Shown here one piece after another: positions 19,061-27,530 of a stretch of DNA of 37,484 nucleotides. Every line of letters starts with the position of its first letter. Position 1 is the first letter of the stretch. The translations under genes were made by a program, and so were the position numbers. This stretch comes from Helicobacter saguini. GTDB lineage: Bacteria; Campylobacterota; Campylobacteria; Campylobacterales; Helicobacteraceae. The stretch spans positions 1 to 37,484 of the forward strand of contig NZ_JRMP02000022.1 of the NCBI RefSeq assembly GCF_000762875.2, written 5' to 3'. Below the pieces are notes generated by a model. It was not told the DNA's origin. It ran no database searches and saw only the letters and a list, made by a program, of their open reading frames with translations.

Positions 19061-20689
19061 ATGAAAACGCATCTTAGTAAAAAGTTATTAGAGCGGCTTT
19101 TTGTCGCGGCATCAATTCGCAGGTGGAATGATAAGGCGACACCGCTTGAGTTTGTCGAGCTTGATAAGCAGGCACACAAGATTATTTTAGCCTTTATTTT
19201 TGCAAAATATGAGGATGAAAAAATTGAAAGGGAATATGCTAAAAATCATAATAATTTGAAAGAAAAGTTAGGGAATACAGAATCTAATGGAGAATTTTGC
19301 AAACAAGATTCTAAGGCAGATTCTAAAGAAACAAAAGATTCTAAAAATCATAATATTTCAGGCAAAAAGTTAGGGCATAAACACACAAAAGATTCTAATA
19401 AAAATGCTAAAAAGTTAGGAAATATAGAATCTAATTTAGATTCTAAAATCCAAATGCCCACCCACCACCCCATTAATGAAAACATAGAATCTAACACGCA
19501 AAAGCCACCCCACGATACTATCGATAAAAATAAACCGCGAAAAATAAATTACATTTTGCTAATCGAGCAGTTTTTATATGAGTTTTTTGAGCGAGTCGTG
19601 CTAACTGATATTAAGCCGCCTGTTTTTCACAAGCTGAAAGCAACGCATGGAGCAGAATTAAGCGAATTTGTAGAATCTACGCTAAAAAATGAGCTAGAAA
19701 ATTACACTTTTTTTAAAAATATGCGTGAATATTTGGCGAATAAAAATTCACATATACAAAGTTCTAAAAATCATAACTTAGATTCTAAAACTACTACAAC
19801 TTTTGAGCCTAAAAATTCTAAAAATCATAGTTCAAATTCAAACTTATATTCTAAAAATCCTAACTTTAAAGAGCAAAATATAGAATCTAAGATTCTATCC
19901 GCTGCGCATTTTTACGCTTCAAAATGGGAATTTGACATTATTTATCATTTTAACCCAAAGCTGTATGATATGGAGAATATCAAACGCATAATTGATGCGC
20001 AAAATGAGAGTTTTTACGACTTAGAGGGGATGAAAAATGCGATACTTTATAGCGATTTACGCGAAGTTTTGGGAATGTTTGCTGAGCTTAGATTCCAAAA
20101 AAGGTGGAGTCAAACGCCGCGTATTCCGCAAACTTCGGTCTTAGGACATATGCTAATCGTGGCAATTAGTGCGTTTTTGCTTAGTTGTGATTTAAATGTG
20201 TGCGAGCAAATGCGACTAAATCACTTTTTTGGTGGGCTTTTTCACGACTTGCCAGAGGTTTTGACGCGCGATATTATTTCGCCCATAAAACGCAGTGTCA
20301 AAGGGCTTGATGGCATTATTAAGGGCATTGAAAAGGAGGAAATGGAGAGCAAGATTCTAAGCCGTCTGCCAGAATTTATCGCGCGTGATATTCGTTTTTG
20401 GAGTGAAAATGAGTTCGCAAATCGCGTGATTTTGGGTGATTGCGTGCGATGTGATATAGAATCTAGCGAGATTTTTTCGCGTTATAATGAGAATGAATAT
20501 CGGCCTGTGTGTGGGGAACTTTTAAAATTTTGCGATAAATTATCCGCATTTTTAGAGGCTAGAATCTCCATTGCACACGGACTTTCAAGCCCTGATTTGC
20601 TAAGTGGTTCGCTTGAAATTTATGAGCAATTAAAGGATAAAAAAATAAATGGTATGGATGTTGGCTTTTTGCTTAAGGAATTTATGTAA
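19061..20689 (+). CDS. HD-domain phosphohydrolase with repeat-rich linkers
   Basis: 542 residues. The C-terminal half carries an HD metal site: His363 in LGHMLIV, the pair His395-Asp396 in FHDLPEVLTRDIISPIK, and a later Asp near 490 in KFCDKLSAFLEA. Spacing and the segment E-x-L-T-x-D-x-x-x-P-x-K resemble the YfbR-like HD hydrolases that remove phosphate from deoxynucleotides, but the substrate is not known here. The folded N-terminal part (about 1-70, KLLERLFVAASIRRWND) is split from the middle by a block of ESN, DSK and KKLGN units (about 72-165), with a second such block at about 228-280. Without these the protein would be about 400 residues. It is divergent from typA and converges with the next gene. 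Confidence 0.72.
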   Translation: MKTHLSKKLLERLFVAASIRRWNDKATPLEFVELDKQAHKIILAFIFAKYEDEKIEREYAKNHNNLKEKLGNTESNGEFCKQDSKADSKETKDSKNHNISGKKLGHKHTKDSNKNAKKLGNIESNLDSKIQMPTHHPINENIESNTQKPPHDTIDKNKPRKINYILLIEQFLYEFFERVVLTDIKPPVFHKLKATHGAELSEFVESTLKNELENYTFFKNMREYLANKNSHIQSSKNHNLDSKTTTTFEPKNSKNHSSNSNLYSKNPNFKEQNIESKILSAAHFYASKWEFDIIYHFNPKLYDMENIKRIIDAQNESFYDLEGMKNAILYSDLREVLGMFAELRFQKRWSQTPRIPQTSVLGHMLIVAISAFLLSCDLNVCEQMRLNHFFGGLFHDLPEVLTRDIISPIKRSVKGLDGIIKGIEKEEMESKILSRLPEFIARDIRFWSENEFANRVILGDCVRCDIESSEIFSRYNENEYRPVCGELLKFCDKLSAFLEARISIAHGLSSPDLLSGSLEIYEQLKDKKINGMDVGFLLKEFM

Positions 20690-20721
20690 AATAGAATTTT
20701 TGTAATTAAAAGTTATAGAAT

Positions 20722-21402
20722 CTACGTGCGGATTTTCGGGCTAAGAAGCCTTAAGCCGATGCTAAAAAAGTGATTTTTCCCATCAAAACTATTGCCATAA
20801 GTGCTATCGATTTGAAACATATCCTCTAGTAGCCACGTGCGAAGCCCAACCTGAAAAATAAAAGGGTCAAATTGTGCATAATACACCTCGCCGATAAAAA
20901 AAATGCGCGAACTAAGTTGCGCCTCCATTCCTAGCCCGGCTGAAAAAATATGCGTTTTTAAATTCGCCAAGTTATAGCCGACATTCGCGTGAAACACGAG
21001 CTTAGAATCTAACAATACAAGCGAAGCTGGGATATAAAAATATAGCTCATCTAGCTGATAATTATAGGGCGTATTTTGCGTTAAGGCGTTACCCACAGCG
21101 ATACCTATGCCCCAGTTTTTTTTATCCGCATCCACAAAAAGCTTTTTTATTTGGAATCTAAACGCGCTATTTTCCAAGCCGATGTCGCCACCTAGCGAAA
21201 TCTCAGTATCCCAAAGCAAGTTACACGCAGGGAGTGCCCAAATCTCGCTAGCCGTATTGATATGAAACTCAGCCCAAGTCTCAAGCTGGCAATGTCCATA
21301 AGGCACAACGCGCGCATCATCGGTATTCATCGGGCGCGCGGCATATAGCAGTGCAGTATTGAGCGCGACAAAAGCGATAAAAACACATATTTTTTTAAAC
21401 AT
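20722..21402 (-). CDS. Putative outer-membrane beta-barrel protein
   Basis: 226 residues. A signal peptide (KKICVFIAFVALNTALLYA) is followed by ARPMNTDDARVVPYGHCQLETW. Comparable openings, Arg-Pro-Met-x-Thr-Asp-Asp-Ala-Arg-x-Val with a later Cys-Gln-x-Glu-x-Trp, occur in uncharacterised secreted proteins of other proteobacteria as I recall. The rest alternates Gly, aromatic and charged residues in a pattern of 8-10 antiparallel strands (for example GIGIAVGNAL and FHANVGYNL), which fits a small outer-membrane barrel. Two cysteines, in HCQLE and ACNLL, could form a disulfide. Function is unknown. The gene has no repeat insertion and only a single LDSK unit. Confidence 0.62.
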   Translation of the reverse strand: MFKKICVFIAFVALNTALLYAARPMNTDDARVVPYGHCQLETWAEFHINTASEIWALPACNLLWDTEISLGGDIGLENSAFRFQIKKLFVDADKKNWGIGIAVGNALTQNTPYNYQLDELYFYIPASLVLLDSKLVFHANVGYNLANLKTHIFSAGLGMEAQLSSRIFFIGEVYYAQFDPFIFQVGLRTWLLEDMFQIDSTYGNSFDGKNHFFSIGLRLLSPKIRT

Positions 21403-21550
21403 ACTAACCTTAACACATAGAATCTTGCTAATATTATAACTTACTAAAGCAATTTTTAAGATTCTTAACGTTAAGCAAAAGTAATAATTGTGTTTTTGTG
21501 ATTTTATTTGTGATATTTATGATATTAAACGTTTCTAAAATTTTATATCT

Positions 21551-21556
21551 TATAAT
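21551..21556 (+). promoter_or_regulatory. Candidate -10 box of gltX
   Basis: TATAAT lies 50 nt before the gltX ATG in the 203-nt AT-rich gap between two divergent genes. The Shine-Dalgarno is AAAAGGCG. Nothing else is recognisable in the gap. Confidence 0.45.
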
Positions 21557-21605
21557 TTTAAATTTTACAAACTTATAGAATCTAGTAGCAAACAAAAGGC
21601 GAAAT

Positions 21606-23147
21606 ATGGAATCTACCACAATCATAACCAGATTTGCCCCATCTCCTACCGGGCATTTGCATATCGGCGGACTAAGAACCGCGCTTTATAACTACATTTA
21701 CGCACGCGCTAAAAAGGGCAAATTCCTTTTGCGAATCGAAGATACCGACACAAAACGCAACTCAAAAGAAGCTCTTGATGGCATACTAGAAGCATTCAAA
21801 TGGGTCGGGCTAGATTACGATTCCCCCACACTTTTCCAAAGCCAAAGGACGCAAATCTATCAAGAATACGCCGACAAACTCCTAAAGGACGGAAAAGCCT
21901 ATTATTGCTACCTAACAAAAGAAGAGCTAGAGAAAATCCGCGAGAGCCGCGCTGCAAACCACGCAGAGCTAACGAGAAAATACCGCGACTTCACAGGCAC
22001 TCCGCCAGCTGATATAAAGCCTAGTGTGCGGATAAAAGCCCCGCTAAGCGGCAATGTGAGCTTTATTGATGGCATTAAGGGCGAGATTAGTTTCGCGGCA
22101 AGTGAAGTCGATGATTTTGTGATTTTACGCAGCGATGGGACGCCAACTTACAACTTTGTCGTGGCTATCGATGACGCACTTAGCGGTATCACAGACCTTA
22201 TGCGCGGCGATGACCACATTAGCAATACGCCTAAGCAAATTGTCGTGTATAACGCACTAGGCTTTCACATTCCGCGATTTTACCACATCCCTATGATTTG
22301 CAATGAAAAAGGGCAGAAACTAAGCAAACGCGATGGTGCGTTATCCGTGCTAGAATATCGCGCCGCAGGCATTTTGCCCGCTGCTTTGCTTAATTTTTTG
22401 TTTCGGCTTGGCTTTAGCTATGGCGATAAGGAGATTTTTTCTATGAGCGAAATGCAGGAGTGCTTTAATCCAAATGAGATTAATAGCAAGGCTTCGGCTT
22501 GTAATTTCTCTAAACTTTTTTGGCTAAATAGCGAGTATATCAAGGCTTTATCGGTTGTGGAGCTAAGTGATTTGCTTGGGCTAAATGACTTAGATTCTAT
22601 GCTTGGGGGCGATTTTAAGAATGATAGAATCACGGCGTTGTTTGAAGAGATTAAACCACGTGTAAATAACCTTGTGGATTTTAAAAAGGGCGTGGGCGAG
22701 GTGATTTTGACGCCGATGATAGGGAATGAAAATGGGGTTAAATTTGTGGAATCTATTTTAGATTCTAACAAGTCTTGCGATTTGAAAGATTCTAAATTAG
22801 CCCCTGCTTTGTATGATAAGGCGATGAAAGAAAAGCTGTTTTCTGCAACACATGAAGCCTTGCTTGTAGAGACTTTAAAGGATTTTAGCGATAGTTTATT
22901 TGAAATAGATTCTATAAAAAGTGTGGAATCTGGCAAAGATTTGATACATAATTTTAGTAAAAATATAGAATCTAAGTTTAAGGAAGCAGGGTTGAAACCA
23001 AGTGTATTTATGCAGTCCTTGCGTTTTGCGCTTTTAGGGCAAAAGGGCGGCATAGATTTGGGCGCGGCGTTATTTATCTTAGGGAAAACCGAAGTGCAAT
23101 TCCGCACAAACAAACACTTGCAAATTATCCTTAAAACCTGGTCTTAA
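21606..23147 (+). CDS. gltX: Glutamyl-tRNA synthetase
   Basis: 513 residues; relatives are about 440-470. Class I synthetase making Glu-tRNA. SPTGHLHIGGLRTAL (13-27) carries the HIGH signature and KLSKR (238-242) is the second signature. YNFVVAIDDAL and MRGDDHISNTPKQ are typical. Helicobacter has two GltX forms, one for tRNA-Glu and one for tRNA-Gln; the sequence looks like the canonical tRNA-Glu form, but this is from memory and not tested. The extra length is in the C-terminal anticodon-binding half, where VESILDSNKSCDLKDSK and IDSIKSVESGK correspond to GAWTCT words. gatB lies 4.4 kb downstream, matching the transamidation route to Gln-tRNA. Confidence 0.95.
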   Translation: MESTTIITRFAPSPTGHLHIGGLRTALYNYIYARAKKGKFLLRIEDTDTKRNSKEALDGILEAFKWVGLDYDSPTLFQSQRTQIYQEYADKLLKDGKAYYCYLTKEELEKIRESRAANHAELTRKYRDFTGTPPADIKPSVRIKAPLSGNVSFIDGIKGEISFAASEVDDFVILRSDGTPTYNFVVAIDDALSGITDLMRGDDHISNTPKQIVVYNALGFHIPRFYHIPMICNEKGQKLSKRDGALSVLEYRAAGILPAALLNFLFRLGFSYGDKEIFSMSEMQECFNPNEINSKASACNFSKLFWLNSEYIKALSVVELSDLLGLNDLDSMLGGDFKNDRITALFEEIKPRVNNLVDFKKGVGEVILTPMIGNENGVKFVESILDSNKSCDLKDSKLAPALYDKAMKEKLFSATHEALLVETLKDFSDSLFEIDSIKSVESGKDLIHNFSKNIESKFKEAGLKPSVFMQSLRFALLGQKGGIDLGAALFILGKTEVQFRTNKHLQIILKTWS

Positions 23148-23177
23148 ATAATTGGATATTACTAAAGGGATTTTGAA

Positions 23178-26100
23178 ATGATAGTGACTTATGAGTGTTT
23201 AAAGCAGTTTATTGATATTGATAAGCTTGAGTGGGATGCGGTGGTTAAGACGCTTAGTAGTGTGGGCTTGGAAGTGGAGCGTGAGTTTCGCGTGTCTGTG
23301 CCGCGAAATGTGGTCGTGGGCAAAGTGCTAAAGCGAATACAACATCCAAATGCTGATAATTTGAGCCTGTGTGAAGTCGATATAGGCAGTGAAGTGCTAG
23401 AAATAGTGTGTGGCGCGAAAAATGTCGCTAATTCGCAATATGTGGCTGTGGCTAAAGTTGGCGCAGTTTTGCCTTTTGAATCTAAAAAGGATTCTAAAAA
23501 GGGGGCTAAAGATTCTAAGAATATAGAATCTAATTGTAAAGATTCTAATAAATCACATAAAAATATAGAATCTAAAAAAGAGAACGCTGATTCCCCCACC
23601 CTTGCGGGGGGGGCTAGGGGGGGGATAAATTCGAGCGTAAGCGAAAATTGTGATAATAGTTTAAAAGATTCTAAAAATATTACAGAATCTATTTATATAG
23701 AATCTGCTCATACAGAATCCACGTCTATAGAACCCACCCCCCAACCCCCCTCCGCAAGGGAGGGGGGCTACACTACCCAAGATTTGAAAGAAAACATAGA
23801 ATCTAATTTTCTTTGTAAGGGAGGGGGGAACAACCCCACCATAGATTATAATCCAGACAAAGATTCTAAAAATATAGAATCTAAAAACGTAGATATTTCA
23901 CACTCATTCAATATGGCGACAAATTCGCAAGATTCTAAAAAAAATACAGAATCTAAAAACCATAAAAACGTAGATTCTAAAGAAAATATAGAATCTAATC
24001 ACAAAGATTCTAATCATACTAACGTAGATGTTTCGCATTCGCTCAACATGACAAATAATTCGCTCAATATGACGACAAATTCGCAAGATTCTAAAAAAAG
24101 TACAGAATCTAAAAACCATAAAAACGTAGATTCTAAAGAAAACATAGAATCTAACCACACCACCATAACCAAATCCCAAATTCGTGGCATTGATAGCTAT
24201 GGAATGCTTTGCTCTAGCACTGAGCTAGGACTCCCAAAGTTAAATGATGGAATCTTAGTGCTAGATTCTAGTATCGGCGAACTAACTCTTGGCAAAGAAT
24301 TGAGCGAATATCCTGTCTTTAATCAAAACTGCTTAGAGCTAGGCATTACGCCAAATCGCGGCGATTGTTTGTCAGTCTTAGGCGTGGCGCGCGATATTGC
24401 TAGTATGTTTAATCTAATCGTAAAAAACATTTCAAATATCGAGCCTAGTGTCGCTTTGGGCGTTGGACGCTTTTTAAGCATAATCCCACGTGGCGACTTA
24501 CACGCATCGCTACTTTATCGCCTTGTAGAGATTAAAGAAGGCTTTACACCGCTCTACATCGCCTTAACGCTAGGAATCACCCAAAATTACAAAGATGATG
24601 TCGTGGCTAATTTCCTAAACTACACCACCTTTATGACAGGCGTGTTATTTAACGCATATCCTATAAACTCAAAGATTGTAAGCCCAAATGCCAAAGAAGC
24701 AAAGCTAATTATACAAAATGACGAGCATGGATTAGAATCTATCTATGCAGATTCAGTGAATGAAAGCGGACAAGGCGGGCTAAATAAGCTAAATGAAATC
24801 GGCGTAAATAGCTATGATTTGAAAAAATATGATTATCCGCTCACTTTGATTTTAGAAGCAAGTTTCATAAATGCCGAGTATATCGCAAATAAGCTTTGTG
24901 GCTTAAATGTGCCTAAAAACGCCGACGTTGTGCATAAATCTACGCGTGGGAGTAATCCAGATTTAGAGCTAGGGATGAACTTTTTATGCAAGAATTTGAA
25001 TGCGCTAAAAATTATGCTTTATAGCGGCGTGCAAGAGATTATCCGCGATATTGAAATCCATAATATCCACATGACTTTCGCCTACATTAGCGAGTGCATC
25101 GGTAATCATATTCCAAAAGAAGAGATTGCCCTTATTTTAAAGCGGCTGAATTTCCGCATACAAGCCACTTGCGATGAGAATTTCTTTATTGCTAATCCGC
25201 CGACATATCGCAACGATATTAAAAATCGTCAAGATGTGGCTGAAGAGATTTTAAGATTCTATGGTATTGATAAGGTTACGCCGATAAATCATAAGGTGGA
25301 GCAGATTCCGCAGTTAAACGCTGTTTTAAGTCGCCATCAACGCCTGAAAGACTTGCGATATAAGGCGGTGGGAAATGGCTTTGTGGAGTGCGTGCATTAT
25401 GTGTTTGATAATTCATCTGTGTTAAAAGAGCTTGGTTATGAAGTGTTGCAAGATTCTAAAAAGTTAGTAAATCCTATCACAAGTGAGCTAGACACGCTCC
25501 GCCCATCCTTACTCCCGCATATTTTAGAATCTATGCAGCGAAATAAGCGATATGGTTTTGAATCTATGCGACTTTTTGAAATCGGCTACATTTATGATAG
25601 TGAGCGTAATGCGAAATTGAGCCTTGCCTTTGTAATGAATGATTTTTTAAAGCCGCCTAGCTTTCCTAATCCAAAGGGTATTCGCTTAGATTTTTATAAC
25701 TTTGCTAGTGTTGTGGCTGAAATTATCGGTAATTTTGAGTGCGTAAATATCGCGCCAAGCTTTATAAAAAGTCGCTTAATTCATCCATATCAAAATGGCA
25801 AAATGCTAAATGGTGAGAATATTTTGGGCGTGATTTCAAAGCTGCACCCTGAAATTGCAAAAAAATATGATTTAGATTCTGTATTTTTTTGTGAGATTGA
25901 TGTGGATTTGTTGCTGCAATCAAGTGGTGTGAATGCTTTGAATGAAGTCTCAAAGTTTCAGGCAAATCGCCGTGATTTAACGCTATTAATTGATAAAAAT
26001 ATTAGTTTTAATAGTGTAAAAAGCGAGATTGAAAATCTGCATTTAAAGATTCTAAAATCCTTTTTTCCTTTGGATGTCTTTAATGAAAATGACAGCCAAA

Positions 26101-26228
26101 ACGCCCTAAGCATTCGCTTTATAATGCAATCTTTTGAATCTACTTTGACAGAATCTAGTATGCAAGACGCATTGCAAAAGATTCTAGACGTGCTAGAATC
26201 TAAATTCCACGCAAGGTTGAAAGTATAG
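23178..26228 (+). CDS. pheT: Phenylalanyl-tRNA synthetase beta subunit with a large inserted tract
   Basis: 1016 residues against about 760-800 in relatives. The beta subunit of the alpha2-beta2 enzyme binds tRNA-Phe and edits Tyr. The tRNA-binding OB domain starts at about 43 (VVGKVLKRIQHPNADNL) and runs to VAVAKVGAVLP at about 98. About 233 residues of ESN/DSK units then intervene before the expected continuation KSQIRGIDSYGMLCSSTELGLP (from 332). In relatives these two segments are joined by only a few residues. B3/B4 (YRLVEIKEGFTPLYIA), B5 (about 640-700, NPPTYRNDIKNRQDVAEEILR), the core and the FDX-ACB end (FQANRRDLTLLID) are intact. The stop TAG belongs to TAGAATCTAA. The Shine-Dalgarno is AAAGGGA. 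pheS is not in the window. Confidence 0.96.
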   Translation: MIVTYECLKQFIDIDKLEWDAVVKTLSSVGLEVEREFRVSVPRNVVVGKVLKRIQHPNADNLSLCEVDIGSEVLEIVCGAKNVANSQYVAVAKVGAVLPFESKKDSKKGAKDSKNIESNCKDSNKSHKNIESKKENADSPTLAGGARGGINSSVSENCDNSLKDSKNITESIYIESAHTESTSIEPTPQPPSAREGGYTTQDLKENIESNFLCKGGGNNPTIDYNPDKDSKNIESKNVDISHSFNMATNSQDSKKNTESKNHKNVDSKENIESNHKDSNHTNVDVSHSLNMTNNSLNMTTNSQDSKKSTESKNHKNVDSKENIESNHTTITKSQIRGIDSYGMLCSSTELGLPKLNDGILVLDSSIGELTLGKELSEYPVFNQNCLELGITPNRGDCLSVLGVARDIASMFNLIVKNISNIEPSVALGVGRFLSIIPRGDLHASLLYRLVEIKEGFTPLYIALTLGITQNYKDDVVANFLNYTTFMTGVLFNAYPINSKIVSPNAKEAKLIIQNDEHGLESIYADSVNESGQGGLNKLNEIGVNSYDLKKYDYPLTLILEASFINAEYIANKLCGLNVPKNADVVHKSTRGSNPDLELGMNFLCKNLNALKIMLYSGVQEIIRDIEIHNIHMTFAYISECIGNHIPKEEIALILKRLNFRIQATCDENFFIANPPTYRNDIKNRQDVAEEILRFYGIDKVTPINHKVEQIPQLNAVLSRHQRLKDLRYKAVGNGFVECVHYVFDNSSVLKELGYEVLQDSKKLVNPITSELDTLRPSLLPHILESMQRNKRYGFESMRLFEIGYIYDSERNAKLSLAFVMNDFLKPPSFPNPKGIRLDFYNFASVVAEIIGNFECVNIAPSFIKSRLIHPYQNGKMLNGENILGVISKLHPEIAKKYDLDSVFFCEIDVDLLLQSSGVNALNEVSKFQANRRDLTLLIDKNISFNSVKSEIENLHLKILKSFFPLDVFNENDSQNALSIRFIMQSFESTLTESSMQDALQKILDVLESKFHARLKV
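23592..23624 (-). repeat. GC-rich palindromic element, copy 3 (pheT, inverted)
   Basis: CCCCCACCCTTGC is followed by an 8-G run, CTA and another 8-G run. It is an inverted and slightly degraded copy of the dnaX element, read as SPTLAGGARGGI, the same frame as dnaX copy 2. Confidence 0.75.
23731..23770 (+). repeat. GC-rich palindromic element, copy 4 (pheT)
   Basis: ACCCACCCCCCAA precedes the hairpin CCCCCCTCC (23745-23753), GCAAG, GGAGGGGGG (23759-23767). The stretch is identical to dnaX copy 1 from ACCCACC to GGGGGGCTA and is read in the same frame, [13 protein letters not shown]. Confidence 0.88.
23892..24073 (-). repeat. TCATGTTGAGCG-type elements, three inverted copies (pheT)
   Basis: Read on the minus strand, 24027-24052 gives GTCATGTTGAGCGAATGCG followed by AAACATC; 23892-23917 is a diverged copy with CCATATTGAATGAGTG; and 24057-24073 is a short copy with GTCATATTGAGCGAATT. 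The same core reads forward in dld. In pheT the antisense reading gives SHSFNMA and SHSLNMT peptides. Confidence 0.55.
23918..24158 (+). repeat. 85-nt direct repeat in the pheT insert
   Basis: 23918-24002 and 24074-24158 match with about three differences at a period of 156 nt, a multiple of three. Each copy encodes NSQDSKK, TESKNHKN, VDSKENIESNH. The period includes the TCATGTTGAGCG-type elements, so the insert has grown by in-frame duplication. Confidence 0.85.
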
Positions 26229-26253
26229 AATCTAAATCACAAAAAGGACAAAA

Positions 26254-26988
26254 ATGCTAAAAAAAATACGCGGATATTATGCAGCCTTAAGTATCGCTTT
26301 GGGGCTAGGCTTCATAATCTTGGTAATGTTTTTTTTTAAAAAGCAAAATAATGCGCGCAAAATTCGCAAATGGTGTCGCGCATTTTTCCCAGCAAATCAT
26401 ATTAAAATAGACAAATTCGGCGATTATGATTTGAGTGCGACCCTATATGTCTGTAATCATCAAAGTGCCACTGACATTATTTATCTTGAGGGCTATCATC
26501 CGCTAAATATCTGCTGGGTCGCTAAAAAGGAGCTTGGCGAGCTGCCTTTTTATGGTTACGCTTTGAAAATTCCTGAGATGATTTTGATTGATAGAGACGA
26601 TTCACGCGGACTTGTGCAGCTGCTAAAGGAGGCAAAGGAGAAGTTAGCACAAGGTCGTCCTATCGTGATTTTCCCTGAGGGCACTCGCGGTCCGGGCGGT
26701 AAGAAATTCTTGCCATTTAAGCCGGGCGCGAAAATCTTGGCTGAAAAGCTAAAGCTAAAGGTGCAGCCCATCGTTTTTATCAATATGCGGAAAATCTTTA
26801 ATGGTAAGCCTATTGAATGCACCTCAAGGCATGGCGCAGTGATTTTCCTGCCTAGCTTTTATCCTAGCGATTTGGGTGAAGGCTGGTATGACAAGCTAAA
26901 AGAAAATATGTTTGCGACATATTGCGAATATTATGACAAGCTAAACCCGAATGAAGATTCTAATATAGAATCTAACGCTAAAATATAA
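26254..26988 (+). CDS. plsC: 1-acyl-glycerol-3-phosphate acyltransferase
   Basis: 244 residues. This membrane-bound enzyme adds the second acyl chain to make phosphatidic acid. The N-terminus has one hydrophobic span (about 10-28). The catalytic HX4D motif is His69...Asp74 in NHQSATD, the phosphate-binding EGTR is at 142-145 in FPEGTRGPGGK, and PIVFIN precedes the fourth block. The last dozen residues NEDSNIESNAKI come from repeat words and add a tail beyond the fold. The gene starts 25 nt after pheT with AAAAGGAC as Shine-Dalgarno, so it is probably cotranscribed with pheT. Length and motifs are normal. Confidence 0.92.
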   Translation: MLKKIRGYYAALSIALGLGFIILVMFFFKKQNNARKIRKWCRAFFPANHIKIDKFGDYDLSATLYVCNHQSATDIIYLEGYHPLNICWVAKKELGELPFYGYALKIPEMILIDRDDSRGLVQLLKEAKEKLAQGRPIVIFPEGTRGPGGKKFLPFKPGAKILAEKLKLKVQPIVFINMRKIFNGKPIECTSRHGAVIFLPSFYPSDLGEGWYDKLKENMFATYCEYYDKLNPNEDSNIESNAKI

Positions 26989-27000
26989 AAAAATAAAATG

Positions 27001-27006
27001 TATAAT
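27001..27006 (+). promoter_or_regulatory. Candidate -10 box of the Rrf2 gene
   Basis: TATAAT, 69 nt before the ATG of the Rrf2 regulator and just upstream of the palindrome at 27038-27058. Confidence 0.45.
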
Positions 27007-27037
27007 AATTTAAAACAAATTACTAAATATTAAAAAA

Positions 27038-27058
27038 AATCTTTTATGATAAAAGATT
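27038..27058. promoter_or_regulatory. Palindromic candidate operator before the Rrf2 gene
   Basis: AATCTTTTA-TGA-TAAAAGATT is a perfect 9-bp inverted repeat that ends 17 nt before the ATG and begins 31 nt after the candidate -10 box. Rrf2 regulators usually bind AT-rich dyads of this size and often control their own gene. It could also act as an RNA hairpin close to the Shine-Dalgarno. Confidence 0.5.
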
Positions 27059-27075
27059 AAAGTTTGGAGAAAATT

Positions 27076-27480
27076 ATGCAATTATCAAAATTTAGCGATT
27101 ATTCCTTTCGCGCGCTTATGTATCTAGCCCAAAATACGCAGGGTCTAAGCACGGTTGAGCAGCTTTCAATTGAGCTTAAAATCTCGCAAAATCACCTTAA
27201 AAAAATCATTCACAAGCTATCAAAGGGCAAGTTTATCGAATCTTACAAAGGGCGTGATGGCGGTATCAAAATCGCGCGTAAGCCTGAGGATATAATCTTG
27301 GCTGATGTGCTGCTTTACACTGAGGCGAACACCGATTTTGTCGAGTGTCTGCGTCCAAATGCAGCGCCCACTGACTGCCCTTATCGCCTTACTTGCAACC
27401 TTAAAAACATTGTAGATTCCGCAAAAACTGCCTTTTTGCTAGAGTTTAAAAAGTATAGTTTGAAGGATTTATTGCCTTGA
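27076..27480 (+). CDS. Rrf2-family transcriptional regulator with cluster-type cysteines
   Basis: 134 residues. The winged-helix part is plain: LSKFSDYSFRALMYLA, LSTVEQLSIELKISQNHLKKIIHKLSKGKFIES and the wing KGRDGGIKIARKP. Three cysteines, Cys91, Cys101 and Cys107 (spacing x9, x5), stand where NsrR and IscR hold a 2Fe-2S or 4Fe-4S cluster, so a response to nitric oxide, iron-sulfur status or redox state is likely; which one is not decidable. The ATG giving MQLSKF has GGAG upstream; a TTG four codons earlier overlaps that site and was rejected. A perfect palindrome lies directly upstream. No Fe-S assembly gene is adjacent. Confidence 0.88.
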   Translation: MQLSKFSDYSFRALMYLAQNTQGLSTVEQLSIELKISQNHLKKIIHKLSKGKFIESYKGRDGGIKIARKPEDIILADVLLYTEANTDFVECLRPNAAPTDCPYRLTCNLKNIVDSAKTAFLLEFKKYSLKDLLP

Positions 27481-27530
27481 AAGAATCTAGATTCTAAAAC
27501 TTACAAATTTCATAACAAAAGGATTAAAAA

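Noticed and set aside
23606-23624. Two 8-G runs in pheT as a phase switch
   Set aside because: A shift would break an essential enzyme, and the runs belong to a degraded palindromic element; tract length alone does not support switching.
23892-24158. Possible CRISPR array in pheT
   Set aside because: Repeats are coding, unequal in length, and made of recurring words; there are no regular spacers and no cas genes.
27064-27075. TTG start four codons upstream for the Rrf2 regulator
   Set aside because: It overlaps the GGAG that serves the ATG at 27076, and family members start at MQLSK-type sequence.
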